64,000 nucleotides of DNA, from positions 1 to 64,000 of the forward strand of contig JADJWL010000014.1 of NCBI GenBank assembly GCA_016716385.1, given 5' to 3'. This document shows positions 7,139-15,013 of the stretch, one piece after another. The position numbers and the translations under genes were made by a program. The notes below the pieces were generated by a model. It did not search any database, was not told the origin of the DNA, and saw only the letters and a list, made by a program, of their open reading frames with translations. The DNA comes from Bryobacterales bacterium. GTDB lineage: Bacteria; Acidobacteriota; Terriglobia; Bryobacterales; Bryobacteraceae. Numbering within the stretch: the first letter of the stretch is position 1; each line of letters opens with the position of its first letter.

Positions 7139-8596
7139 TTGACTCCCGGAGACACCCTGCCGCTATCCCCCGGGTTCGATCCACTCCGCGCCCCGGACCA
7201 GCGCCGGCGCCTGCTCTCCATCCAGGACTGCGCGCGCAGAATCCGGAAATGCTGGCGATACTACCAGATCGCCGACTACATTCCCGGCCAGGCGTTTTAC
7301 AACCTCGCCGAATATCCCCTGCGCCCCGCTGTGTATCCGGATCGCGATGACGAAAGCCGCCTTGCCGCGCTGGCCTCGGCCGGTGTCGGTCTCGTCCAGC
7401 TCCATTCGGAATGGTCCGACCCCGGCCGCCTCTTCGGCGGCGACCCGTTCACGCCTGCCGATCCGGCTGGATTCAGGCGGTTTGTCCAACTCTGCCACGA
7501 ACACGGCCTGAAGGTCATTTGCTACGTCAGTAGCGGCTATTTCCCACGCACCGATCCTGATTTCCGTCCGGATTGGGCGCTCTCCGAACGCTGGGACCGC
7601 CAGGACACGTACTTGCGTCTGGCCCGCTGTTCCCCAGCCAGTCCCGGCTGGCGTGCGTACTTCCTCAGCCGCCTCGACCGGCTCCTCGATGAGTATGCAA
7701 TCGACGGGATCTATAACGATTTGGGCTACCTGCCCTTACACCGTTGCCGTGAAGATTGGCCCTCGACCCACGTCGAGGCCTTTGAGGAGTCCGAGCGCCG
7801 GGACGGCGCGCTTGAGGACTTTCTCACCATGATCTACGCTCGCGTCAAGAGCGGCCGCGGGATTGTCAAGATCTTCGATTACGGATACCGCGTTCCACAG
7901 GTCTACAACCGCATCTACGATTACCTTTGGGTGGGGCCCGGCGTACCACAGGACGCCGATGCCATGCGCCTTGCGGTGAAGCACTACCTGCCCTACGTCG
8001 TTCCCTTGGTCGACAAAGCCAGGCTCCAGAGTGAATCGGCTGCCGGACCCTTCCCCGAACAGGACCTCTATCTCAACACGCTCCCGTATGTGCAGTTCCC
8101 CTTGTTGCTCTCGGGCCGCCCGTTTACCGGGGAGCGCTCCCTGGCGGCGCCGGACCATCGTGTCCCGGACGGCGGCTTCTCCCGTTGGGATTTCGCCCGG
8201 CGCATCCTCGAGGTCCACCGCCAGAGTCCGGCCGGCCCGCACTCCTACGGGTGGTGGGATAGCTGTCCCGGCAGCCCGGATGTCCAGCGAGTCTTCAACG
8301 AATGGCTCTCCGTGTACCGCCATTTGACTCCGCAGCACACCATGGTCTTCGTCGAGGTCGGTGACTGCGACTACGCGCCCTGCCTGCCGGAGGGCGTCGT
8401 CCTGACGGTGTTTGCCGGTGTGGCTGTCCATCTCCTGTTCGCCAACTATTCGCAGGTCGCAGTAACCTTGGATGTTGCCGGCGTGGAAACCACCGCTGGC
8501 GAACCTGTATCCCAACTGCACCTCCCGCCCAGAAGTCTCACTGTGCGGGTTGGTTCGTTTGGCGCCTTCGCCGATGATCCTCCCATCCCCCAATAG
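7139..8596 (+). CDS. TIM-barrel glycoside-hydrolase-like protein of unknown specificity
   Basis: A 485-residue protein. TTG 7139 is chosen because AAGGAGG ends 5 nt before it, and upstream frame has no RBS. No signal peptide is evident. The central part reads like an alpha-amylase-type (beta/alpha)8 barrel: LVQLHSEWSD, then a PAGFRRFVQLCHEHGLKV helix-strand unit, and DGIYNDLGY (Asp189, Asp194), which resembles a catalytic strand end. A beta-sandwich-like C-terminal domain follows from about 400. I do not recognise a CAZy family. It follows the amino-sugar genes, so a role in the same polysaccharide locus is plausible. Its C-terminal third is repeated in a broken copy at 11531-12003. Confidence 0.6.
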   Translation: MTPGDTLPLSPGFDPLRAPDQRRRLLSIQDCARRIRKCWRYYQIADYIPGQAFYNLAEYPLRPAVYPDRDDESRLAALASAGVGLVQLHSEWSDPGRLFGGDPFTPADPAGFRRFVQLCHEHGLKVICYVSSGYFPRTDPDFRPDWALSERWDRQDTYLRLARCSPASPGWRAYFLSRLDRLLDEYAIDGIYNDLGYLPLHRCREDWPSTHVEAFEESERRDGALEDFLTMIYARVKSGRGIVKIFDYGYRVPQVYNRIYDYLWVGPGVPQDADAMRLAVKHYLPYVVPLVDKARLQSESAAGPFPEQDLYLNTLPYVQFPLLLSGRPFTGERSLAAPDHRVPDGGFSRWDFARRILEVHRQSPAGPHSYGWWDSCPGSPDVQRVFNEWLSVYRHLTPQHTMVFVEVGDCDYAPCLPEGVVLTVFAGVAVHLLFANYSQVAVTLDVAGVETTAGEPVSQLHLPPRSLTVRVGSFGAFADDPPIPQ

Positions 8597-8622
8597 CACC
8601 CTGCGATAGCGGGGTGATGCGG
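8591..8622 (+). repeat. REP-like hairpin, copy 2
   Basis: The stem CACCCTGC-GATA-GCGGGGTG (8 bp with one T-G pair) overlaps the stop codon of the glycoside-hydrolase-like gene and lies between two convergent genes. It could act as a bidirectional terminator or mRNA end protector, although no T-run follows. See copies at 7052 and 16147. Confidence 0.7.
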
Positions 8623-8686
8623 CGGTCCTGCCCCCAGCGCGTCGCGAACCAAGCCTGATCCAACAGAACTGCCCAATCTCGTAGCC

Positions 8687-10237
8687 CTAGCGTCCCACCC
8701 CGGAACCCGCCCGCAGCCGCCACAGCAGCGCGTACCCGGCCATCACCGGGTTCCGTGACCGGGCGCACAACTCGCGAACCGCCACCCCTTCCTCGGACTC
8801 CCGCGCCCATCCCGTCAGGTACTCCTGCATGCTCCAAAACCAGACACTCTTCTCGTCGATGCGCGCGAACGATCCTTCGATGAACTCACCCGCTTCGTCA
8901 AGGGCCTGAATCCGGTACGGTCCCAGCGGAATGTCCTTGATCAGCGCAAAATACGCTTGAGCCTTTTCGTTATAGTGATCCAGAAACTCCTCCTCCCGCT
9001 CCGGCGCCCACTCCTTCATGTCTCGAAGGAGCGCCTTGATCCCGTCCTCGATCTCTCCTGGCCCCAGGCCCGTCGCCGCAGCCCTTCGAATCCGTGTCCG
9101 GAACTCCTGAAACTTCCGCAGGATCTCCTTACCCCGGCCCTTCTCGAAGGATTCCACGTCGTCCAGAGAATCGTCCCGCTGGACCGTGATCCGGATGTCG
9201 TCCGGCCCAATGGCGGAAAACCCGTCGAAACCAGGGGCTCCCTGAAGCACGGACTCGTTGAATCCCGCCGCCACCGGGATCTTGCTCAAATCGAACGGCA
9301 GCGCCTCTGCCGCCGCCTCCGCGTCCCGATTCCTCAGCCGTGCCGCTGCGTCCCGGCATTGCGGCGTATTCAGGTTGGTGACAATGAATCGCCGCACCGC
9401 CGCCACGAACGGCCGGCTATCCAGCGATAATCGCTGCAATCGATCCATGAGTTCCTGAACCACTTGCCATTTCTCCGCCGTGAACGCGACGAACGGCCGG
9501 AAATCTCCCTCCATCCGCGCCATCGCGCCCCCCAGCGCGGACACGAGCGCCGCCGTCCGCTCCCGCGGCAATTCCAGCTTCACAATCATGCCCGCGGCGT
9601 CGAACACCTCCGCTGGAACGCTCGCCTCCCCCGCCGCCCGGTCGATGGCGGTCTCCAAGTCGCGCCTCGCCTCCTCGGATGCGGGCAGCGGTGGGCGCCG
9701 TAGCTCTGCCATTGCGCGGTAATACACCGCCAGGTCGGGTGTCAGCGGCTCCCGGCAGCCGCCCGCCGCGAACTGCGGCTTCCGGATCCCGGTAAACATC
9801 ACAACGGCACGGGTTTTGTCCAGCGGTGCCATGGCCAAGGCGATGCGTACGCGCAGCGAAAGTGCGTCGATCCCGGGGCGCGAAGCATACTGCCGGTGGC
9901 CGGCGCGGGTGTCCCGGTTCCAGTTCAAGGACGACCTCGGCGCTGGCGGCTCACTCACGCGGCTCGCGGACGCGAACGCCTCCTCCAGAAGTTCCCGCCT
10001 CCGCCGCGTCCGCTGTCCTGGCAACTGCGAGACCGCAAGCAGAATGTCCGCCGCAAACTCGTTCGGCATCGCCGGCGCCAGCCGTTCCAAGGTCTCCAAG
10101 GCCTCTGTCCGGTCAAAGGGCTCATCCGGCTGTTGGCAGAAACAGCAAGCCGGCACAGCGAGCAACAGCAAACCAGCCCGGTGCGCCCGTCGACCCTGTA
10201 GAAGCCGCATGAATCTGGCTCTTCCGATTCGTACCAT
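8687..10237 (-). CDS. Large exported protein of cassette B, unknown family
   Basis: A 516-residue protein. ATG at 10237 is used. An internal ATG at 10210 has a better-spaced GGAAGAG and gives a neat signal peptide (MRLLQGRRAHR, then a hydrophobic run ending ACCFCQQ), so the true start may be there. The GTG at 10252 is less likely. After the signal comes LERLAPAMPNEFAADILLAV, shared in outline with the cassette A protein. The rest is helical and charged, with a coiled-coil-like stretch in the middle, and has no recognisable catalytic motif. It follows the thioredoxin-fold gene of cassette B by 30 nt on the same strand. Its N-terminal 140 residues are duplicated at 15014-15436. The gene is higher in GC than cassette A, so the cassettes are old or of different origin. 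Confidence 0.7.
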   Translation of the reverse strand: MVRIGRARFMRLLQGRRAHRAGLLLLAVPACCFCQQPDEPFDRTEALETLERLAPAMPNEFAADILLAVSQLPGQRTRRRRELLEEAFASASRVSEPPAPRSSLNWNRDTRAGHRQYASRPGIDALSLRVRIALAMAPLDKTRAVVMFTGIRKPQFAAGGCREPLTPDLAVYYRAMAELRRPPLPASEEARRDLETAIDRAAGEASVPAEVFDAAGMIVKLELPRERTAALVSALGGAMARMEGDFRPFVAFTAEKWQVVQELMDRLQRLSLDSRPFVAAVRRFIVTNLNTPQCRDAAARLRNRDAEAAAEALPFDLSKIPVAAGFNESVLQGAPGFDGFSAIGPDDIRITVQRDDSLDDVESFEKGRGKEILRKFQEFRTRIRRAAATGLGPGEIEDGIKALLRDMKEWAPEREEEFLDHYNEKAQAYFALIKDIPLGPYRIQALDEAGEFIEGSFARIDEKSVWFWSMQEYLTGWARESEEGVAVRELCARSRNPVMAGYALLWRLRAGSGVGR

Positions 10238-10267
10238 GGACAACCTACCCACACCCTACCATTCAAC

Positions 10268-10864
10268 TCAATCGGATTCCACAGAGGCCAAAGCCACACC
10301 GAAGAACGACTCAACATCGTGGCGGATCCCTGGTGTGTATGCACCCATCCAGTAGCGAACAACCTTCCCGTCAGTCCCGATTGCTGCCGTTTGCGGGACT
10401 CCGCCTCTGCTTAGAGCGGATCCCCCCGAACCAAGCGGTCCAATTCCAATCTCGTACGGCGGATTGTGTGCGTCAACGAACACCCCGAGGCCCTCCGAAG
10501 TTATCGACAATCCAAGAAACTGGTAAGAGCTGCTCTTAGCCATAGCCAGGAAATTCATGTTAGTCTGATTTCTCTTGGACCATCTGCAACCTGGGCTAAA
10601 AACGTAAAGGATCGAGGGCCGTTCCGCACCTTCGAAATGCACCTTCCTGATCGATCCGGAAACATCCACGATTTCGATGGCCTCGATCAGATCGCCTTCG
10701 TTGAGTCGGCGTTCACGATTGAGAGTGGCCACCGTATTCTTGAGACTCCTGCTATGCGCGACAAGAAAATAGTTTGCGGCTGCCGATATCGCCGTGAGCG
10801 TCGTGAGCCTTCTCCTCGTCAGCAGCGAGGAGCCATCTTCGTTGTCTTTTGACCGAAGCGTCAT
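10268..10864 (-). CDS. Membrane-anchored thioredoxin-fold protein with CxxS motif (cassette B)
   Basis: A 198-residue protein. ATG at 10864 has AGGAAGG 8 nt upstream. A hydrophobic segment near 22-37 anchors a thioredoxin-like domain: strand ILYVF, then GCRWSKRN where the first Cys is kept and the second is Ser, then GGVPQTAAIG as the cis-Pro loop and DGKVVRYWMGAYT. The last part matches cassette A closely (W-x-G-A-Y-T). A CxxS motif in place of CxxC is known from proteins that act as isomerases or trap mixed disulfides and do not oxidise dithiols. This predicts a different activity from cassette A. The peptide B gene lies 323 nt upstream and the large exported protein follows. Confidence 0.72.
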   Translation of the reverse strand: MTLRSKDNEDGSSLLTRRRLTTLTAISAAANYFLVAHSRSLKNTVATLNRERRLNEGDLIEAIEIVDVSGSIRKVHFEGAERPSILYVFSPGCRWSKRNQTNMNFLAMAKSSSYQFLGLSITSEGLGVFVDAHNPPYEIGIGPLGSGGSALSRGGVPQTAAIGTDGKVVRYWMGAYTPGIRHDVESFFGVALASVESD

Positions 10865-11187
10865 GCCTTGCACCTTCCTGACCGATCCTGAGTAGTATCC
10901 CTCTAGTCAATTTCCAAAAACTAAAGCAAGTCGATCGTCGGACAATGCGTCGTTCACCATTTCAACGCACTAGAGCTTGCTAGAAGGCCTCTCCTCGCTT
11001 CTATCTCCTGAAAAAAGACGGTAGTGCTCATCGCGCGATGTAGGTATCTCACTCCCAGCGCCAGTTCCCAAGCGCCGAGGCCGACGCTCCGAGGACAACC
11101 CCATCATCGAGTCGCCGGGCGCGAATAGAGCCGCTGCGTCGTCAGACGCGAATCATCGGGAGCCAGTTCCCTTCTAACGCGGCGCCA
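10865..11187 (-). other. Gene-free stretch between peptide B and its thioredoxin-fold gene
   Basis: No convincing reading frame on either strand. It is lower in GC than its surroundings. The leader of the thioredoxin-fold gene (10869-10888) repeats 19 of 20 bases of a segment inside that gene (10638-10657). Cassette A has a comparable 240-nt gap at the same place, holding a promoter and a G10 tract. I see no equally good promoter here. Confidence 0.4.
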
Positions 11188-11406
11188 TTAGCAGTTGATG
11201 GAGCACGTTCCAGGTTGTTGGGGAGAGCATCCAGTTCCCAGGCATTGAAGACCTGACGCGCAGTCAAATGCCTTCAAACAACAGGTAGACCCCGCCCGGA
11301 CGACATCCACGGGTCCGATGATTTGCCAGATGGCAAGGCCAATACCCAGCATGGTAGCGCCGCAAAGCAGCGGCGCTCCAATTCCTTCGGCTTCTCGTCG
11401 CTTCAT
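11188..11406 (-). CDS. Secreted Cys-rich small peptide B (unknown family)
   Basis: A 72-residue peptide. ATG at 11406 follows AGAGGAAA at 8 nt. The N-terminus is charged (MKRREAE), then a hydrophobic segment (about 10-30) and VVRAGSTCC, where cleavage after the Ala region would release a domain of roughly 33 residues beginning near CC. There are seven cysteines after that point and the last residue is Cys. It shares with peptides A and C the charged start, single membrane segment, V-x-A-G-x-x-CC junction and C-terminal Cys. The junction is nearly the same as in C (VQAGGYCC). It precedes a CxxS thioredoxin-fold gene. No known bacteriocin leader such as a double-glycine site is visible. Confidence 0.62.
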   Translation of the reverse strand: MKRREAEGIGAPLLCGATMLGIGLAIWQIIGPVDVVRAGSTCCLKAFDCASGLQCLGTGCSPQQPGTCSINC

Positions 11407-11477
11407 ATCTGCTTTCCTCTCTACGTTTGGACCACCGGGAAGGGCTAGATCAAGCCGGACCCCTCCTGGTTGCACTC

Positions 11478-11519
11478 AGCATACTGGCTTCATTCTGTGA
11501 CATCAATAGCGACTATTGA
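11478..11519 (-). promoter_or_regulatory. Promoter and operator-like inverted repeat of peptide B
   Basis: Read leftward, TTGATG (11506-11501), a 17-bp spacer and TATGCT (11483-11478) form a sigma-70-like promoter with a start near 11471. A perfect dyad with 7-bp arms and a 3-bp centre (TCAATAG-CGA-CTATTGA, 11503-11519) overlaps the -35 box. Peptide C has GTCGCTATTGA in exactly the same relation to its -35. A repressor or activator site is the natural reading. Confidence 0.5.
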
Positions 11520-11530
11520 CTATCTCTGTA

Positions 11531-12003
11531 GAGCTGAACAGGCCTTTATCTCAACACGCTCCCGTATGTCCATCGCGGCCCCGGACCATGGGTGTCCCGG
11601 ACTGCGGCTTCTCCCGTTGGGATTTCGCCCGGCGCATCCTCGAGGTCCACCGCCAGACTCCGGCCGGCCCGCACTCCTCCGGATGGTGGGATAGCTGTCC
11701 CGGCAGCCCGGATGCCCAGCGAGTCTTCAACGAATGGCTCTCCGTGTACCGCCGTTTAGCGGCGCCGTTCACCGTGGTCTTCGTGGAGGCCGGTGACCCG
11801 ATTACGTGCCCAGCCTGCCGGAGGGCGTGATTCTTACGGCATTTGCGGGCGTCAAGGTCTATTTGCTATTCGCCAACTACTCGCATGCTGAAGTGCGCTT
11901 GGACGTTGTCGGAATGGAAACCACCGCTGGCGAACCTGTATCCCAACTGCACCTCCCGCCCAGAAGTCTCACTGTGCGGATTGGTTCCGACATCGATCGC
12001 TAG
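11531..12003 (+). pseudogene. Truncated, frameshifted copy of the glycoside-hydrolase-like gene
   Basis: This is a degenerate duplicate of 8056-8560. The match begins at GAACAGG and continues at roughly nine in ten bases by eye. It has an internal deletion of about 50 nt near 11570 and a frameshift near 11805-11820, where one frame ends and another carries on (LPEGVILTAFAGVKVYLLFANYS, given here only as the homologous region). The original's first two thirds are absent, and so is the REP-like hairpin. The coding potential is lost. It marks the left part of a segmental duplication whose right part is the broken large-protein gene at 15014-15436. Confidence 0.8.
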
Positions 12004-12030
12004 GGGCCGCGGGAGCCGCCTTTCCGGGCC

Positions 12031-13701
12031 TCAGTCGATCTCTTGCACGGCGACTTTGACCTCCACCGTTTCTGCACTGTCGGCTGTCACCTCGGTGGCG
12101 CGCGACCGCGCGCCCCAGATCCGTTCCAAGGACTCCGGTGTCCTGTCCAACTTCCAGTTCCAGCCAAGCACCCTGTACTTGCCCGGCGCCACTGCCACGG
12201 GATCGAGGCGGCCCGATTGATCCGTCTGCTGAAGAATGCCGCTCACCGACAAGTCCGCCGCCGAGGTGGCATGCTCCGGAACCATCGAGACCCAGGCATG
12301 CGGTATCGCCCCGCCCTCCCGGTCTGTCACCACGGCTCCCAACAGCGCTCCATCCTGCCCGATCGTCACCGTCAGTTCGGCGGGTCCCGGGCGCGCTCCC
12401 AGGCGCATCGGCCGGCCGAGCACCGATTCTCCCGCATAGACCATGCCCTTCACGTACAGGCGCCCGCGGAGTCCTTGCACTGCCACGTCGTAGTCGTCCT
12501 GCCGCCCGAGGAAAGTGAATTCGCCCGGCAGCGAAGCCGTGCCGCCTCGCGACGTGTCCACGTTCGCCAGGATGACGCCGTTCGCCGGGCGGATCGACAC
12601 CGTGAGAGGCTGTTCGAACGGCTCCCGCGGCGGCTGTCCGTCCCAAACAAGGCGCCCCGCCAGGGGAATGCGGGGCGCTGGCGTGACCCGGACGTCTTCG
12701 GAGTGGCGGTCCGCGACGAAGACCTCCGCGGTGCCGTAGAAGGCTTCCATGCCCGGCTGGGGCGCAGGCCGCCAGGAGAGAAGGCGGTACTCGCCGCGCG
12801 GCCATCCGCAGGTGCGGAAATTCCCCTCAGCGTCCGTCTGCCCGCGCCGCTGGCCCCCGAACGTCGCCATGCCGGACGCGGGCTCCGCCGGCCGGAGAAT
12901 GTATTGGAACACGCCGGGTGTACCCGCCTGAATGGATCCCGCCACACAGAACGCGGGCGTCCGCGAGATCCGGAAGTCCATGCCCTCGCGCTCCTCGCCA
13001 TCCCGCAGCGTGATCGTCTGCGCCGCGCCGATCGTATCGGCGTCCGGATAGTACACCGGAGGATAGACGGACGGCACTTCGTCCACTTCCCGGTCCGCTG
13101 GCGGTCGGGCCACGAGCAGGTGTCCGATCCCTGGGGGAATGTCCGGGATCCGGTAGCGGCCCTCGTCGTCCGCGGTCGCTGTGCGTCCGATCGCATAGCG
13201 GAGCACGCCGCGGTCGTATTCGCGTCGGAGCAAGCGGACCTGGAAGTGAGGGAGCGGATTGCCTTCGTCGTCGGCCAATTTGCCCGCGAGCGCGCCTAAC
13301 CTGGGGAGTTCGAAGTCCGCTGTGGCGCTTTCGCCCGGCAGAAGGCGCAGAACGCGGGTTTCCCACGTCCAAAGGCCCGCGCGGCGGATCTCGACGCGGC
13401 AGGTTCCGGCCGGAAGGCCGCGGAAGACGAACCTGCCCGGCCCTTCCATGGTGGTGTGGAACCGGATGGGCCCACAGAACGCGTCGGCCAGGATGTCCTG
13501 GATAGGGAGGCCTCCCGTTTCGCGCACAGTGCAGCGGATGGAGCTAGGCGGAGGATCCCGCTGCTGTGCGGGCGCGAGGGGTCCGAGGAGGGCGGCCACG
13601 ATCGCGCAGGGCAGGAGGAGGCGGGCACCCGCTGCCCGCTCACGCGCTCGTGGCTTCCGTCCAGCCCGGTGCACCACGCCAGTGAGAGCCAGTCTTAGCA
13701 T
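12031..13701 (-). CDS. Exported protein with repeated carboxypeptidase-regulatory-like domains
   Basis: A 556-residue protein starting at ATG 13701 (a GTG three codons earlier is possible). A long basic N-region precedes a hydrophobic stretch (LLLPCAIVAALLGPLAP) and AQQ, a signal peptidase site. The body is beta-rich, with several copies of the G-x-F-x-(F/I)-x-x-(L/I)-P-x-G-x-Y/C-x-(V/L) pattern typical of CarboxypepD_reg/Cna-B-like folds (for example GRFVFRGLPAGTCRVEIRR and GRYRIPDIPPGIGHLLVAR). Such proteins are abundant and usually uncharacterised in Solibacter-like genomes, where they may act in surface binding. It sits where cassettes A and B have their large helical protein, downstream of thioredoxin-fold gene C, but it is not homologous to them. 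The gap to that gene is 94 nt. Confidence 0.72.
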   Translation of the reverse strand: MLRLALTGVVHRAGRKPRARERAAGARLLLPCAIVAALLGPLAPAQQRDPPPSSIRCTVRETGGLPIQDILADAFCGPIRFHTTMEGPGRFVFRGLPAGTCRVEIRRAGLWTWETRVLRLLPGESATADFELPRLGALAGKLADDEGNPLPHFQVRLLRREYDRGVLRYAIGRTATADDEGRYRIPDIPPGIGHLLVARPPADREVDEVPSVYPPVYYPDADTIGAAQTITLRDGEEREGMDFRISRTPAFCVAGSIQAGTPGVFQYILRPAEPASGMATFGGQRRGQTDAEGNFRTCGWPRGEYRLLSWRPAPQPGMEAFYGTAEVFVADRHSEDVRVTPAPRIPLAGRLVWDGQPPREPFEQPLTVSIRPANGVILANVDTSRGGTASLPGEFTFLGRQDDYDVAVQGLRGRLYVKGMVYAGESVLGRPMRLGARPGPAELTVTIGQDGALLGAVVTDREGGAIPHAWVSMVPEHATSAADLSVSGILQQTDQSGRLDPVAVAPGKYRVLGWNWKLDRTPESLERIWGARSRATEVTADSAETVEVKVAVQEID

Positions 13702-13795
13702 TGCCAACACCCGGTAGACACGAGCGCTCCGTCAAACCGCCTCCGTTCAGATAGACAGAAAGCGCCCCTCTGCTTCGCCTGCAATATCGCTCCGC

Positions 13796-14443
13796 CTACT
13801 CGTCGCACGCCGGAGGTTCAGAGTCGGGCTTCGCCATTGTGCGAATCAACTCCGTGGCCTCCGATTCAGTCAGAAACCCAACGTGGACCGCCTCAATGAG
13901 ACTCCGATTGTTACCACACTTCTGCATGATAAGGGTAGTCGGCACTGTGCCCAGTCCAGTCAACATTTGAAAGGAAGCCATAGCTTTTACTTTCATAATG
14001 GAATAATGCGCTACGCGGCCGTTGGTTAATGTGTATGCCTCTTCCGGCGGGCTCCCGAGTCCCGTATGAACGAGCCAAAGTTCGGTTCGAGAGAGGTCTA
14101 CGGAATCCAGAAGTTTCCTCCAGACTGGAAACTGGGCGGTGCAGACTTGGCATCGATCATCGAACAGCAAGACTAATTGAGTTCCTCCCGTCGGCACCGA
14201 TGCCGCCTCACTCACGTTGGACTGGACCACCTCGACGTTGTCTAGCAGGCGCAGCGGCAACCCATAGACCATCGGAAGGGGTCGGCCAATAGCTCCGGAA
14301 GCGACTTTTGCCAGCGATAGAGCCTCAACCCGAAGACGTGTATTCTCCTGGGAAACATGCCAAGCGAACCAAAGAATCGACAACCCGCAAGCATATGACA
14401 ACGCCATCCAACTTCTCAGTGCCACGGATCTTGTCATCTTCAT
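13796..14443 (-). CDS. Membrane-anchored thioredoxin-fold protein (cassette C)
   Basis: A 215-residue protein starting at ATG 14443 (a second ATG lies two codons further in). A membrane segment at about 12-29 is followed by a polar linker and a thioredoxin-like domain. LVLLFDDRCQVCTAQFPVW carries the CQVC redox pair, and GTVPTTLIM is the cis-Pro loop. It is less similar to the A and B versions than they are to each other, but it has the same length, topology and position after a Cys-rich peptide gene. A further Cys pair lies late in the protein (MQKCGNN and PPACDE). The likely job is thiol-disulfide exchange on the exported peptide, inferred from fold and neighbour. Confidence 0.7.
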   Translation of the reverse strand: MKMTRSVALRSWMALSYACGLSILWFAWHVSQENTRLRVEALSLAKVASGAIGRPLPMVYGLPLRLLDNVEVVQSNVSEAASVPTGGTQLVLLFDDRCQVCTAQFPVWRKLLDSVDLSRTELWLVHTGLGSPPEEAYTLTNGRVAHYSIMKVKAMASFQMLTGLGTVPTTLIMQKCGNNRSLIEAVHVGFLTESEATELIRTMAKPDSEPPACDE

Positions 14444-14566
14444 AGGCGCTCGCTTAGAGTCCAACCAGCACAACCAGCGCTGGAGGTGACCAGCATCTCA
14501 TTCCATTTCCATCACCGCTTAGTAGGGACAGGTCATAAACCGAAACGACCTCGGTCCGGATCGCCG

Positions 14567-14845
14567 TCAGCAGCCAAAGCAACCGATACCCAATGGATCC
14601 GGACAGCAACCCTGCGACGCGTGGCACCCGTAGCCGCACTGCCTGTCCCAGGTGCCCTTCCAGCAGGGGGTGTTTTCGATGGCACAGCAGTACCCCCCAG
14701 CCTGTACGGCAGTATACGGATTGTACATGGCAGAACCGATGACCATCGCCAAGCCCATGCCTATTCCTACAATTGGGTTCACGGTCCGTGATGCATCCCT
14801 GCCTTCACGCCGATCTTCTGTATCCTGCTCCTCGCGGTATCGCAT
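14567..14845 (-). CDS. Secreted Cys-rich small peptide C (unknown family)
   Basis: A 92-residue peptide. ATG at 14845 follows AAGGAGGG at about 9 nt, the best RBS of the three peptides. A very charged N-terminal 20 residues (MRYREEQDTEDRREGR) precede a Gly/Ala/Met-rich membrane segment (about 25-42). The junction AVQAGGYCC then leads to a 43-residue domain with nine cysteines, including a second CC, and a terminal Cys (CFGC). The Cys domain is rich in Gly, Pro and aromatic residues. Thioredoxin-fold gene C starts 123 nt downstream on the same strand. The family is unknown to me. Similarity to peptides A and B is in pattern and spacing of Cys, not in overall residues. Confidence 0.62.
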   Translation of the reverse strand: MRYREEQDTEDRREGRDASRTVNPIVGIGMGLAMVIGSAMYNPYTAVQAGGYCCAIENTPCWKGTWDRQCGYGCHASQGCCPDPLGIGCFGC

Positions 14846-14870
14846 CCTGGAGAACCCTCCTTCCTCTTCG

Positions 14871-14917
14871 ATTCTTAACCCCCTGCAGGCCTCAGTCAAT
14901 AGCGACAACTCGCTATT
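14871..14917 (-). promoter_or_regulatory. Promoter and operator-like inverted repeat of peptide C
   Basis: Read leftward, TTGACT (14899-14894), a 17-bp spacer and AAGAAT (14876-14871) give a start near 14864, just before the RBS. An inverted repeat with perfect 7-bp arms (AATAGCG-N6-CGCTATT, 14898-14917) runs into the -35. The 11-mer GTCGCTATTGA is identical to one in the peptide B promoter and overlaps the -35 in the same register, so both are probably controlled by one factor. Confidence 0.5.
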
Positions 14918-15013
14918 TTGCTGTTTTGCACCACTGCAAAGACCACTTGTGTAGTCGGCCCAGTTGCCCTTCAACCTCCGTCGGCAGTCGGAGTCCTTGA
15001 CCGCGAATCTGAG

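Noticed and set aside
11407..11530. Insertion-sequence end between peptide B and the pseudogene
   Set aside because: The inverted repeat there is short, lies over a -35 and recurs before peptide C. No transposase or target duplication was found.
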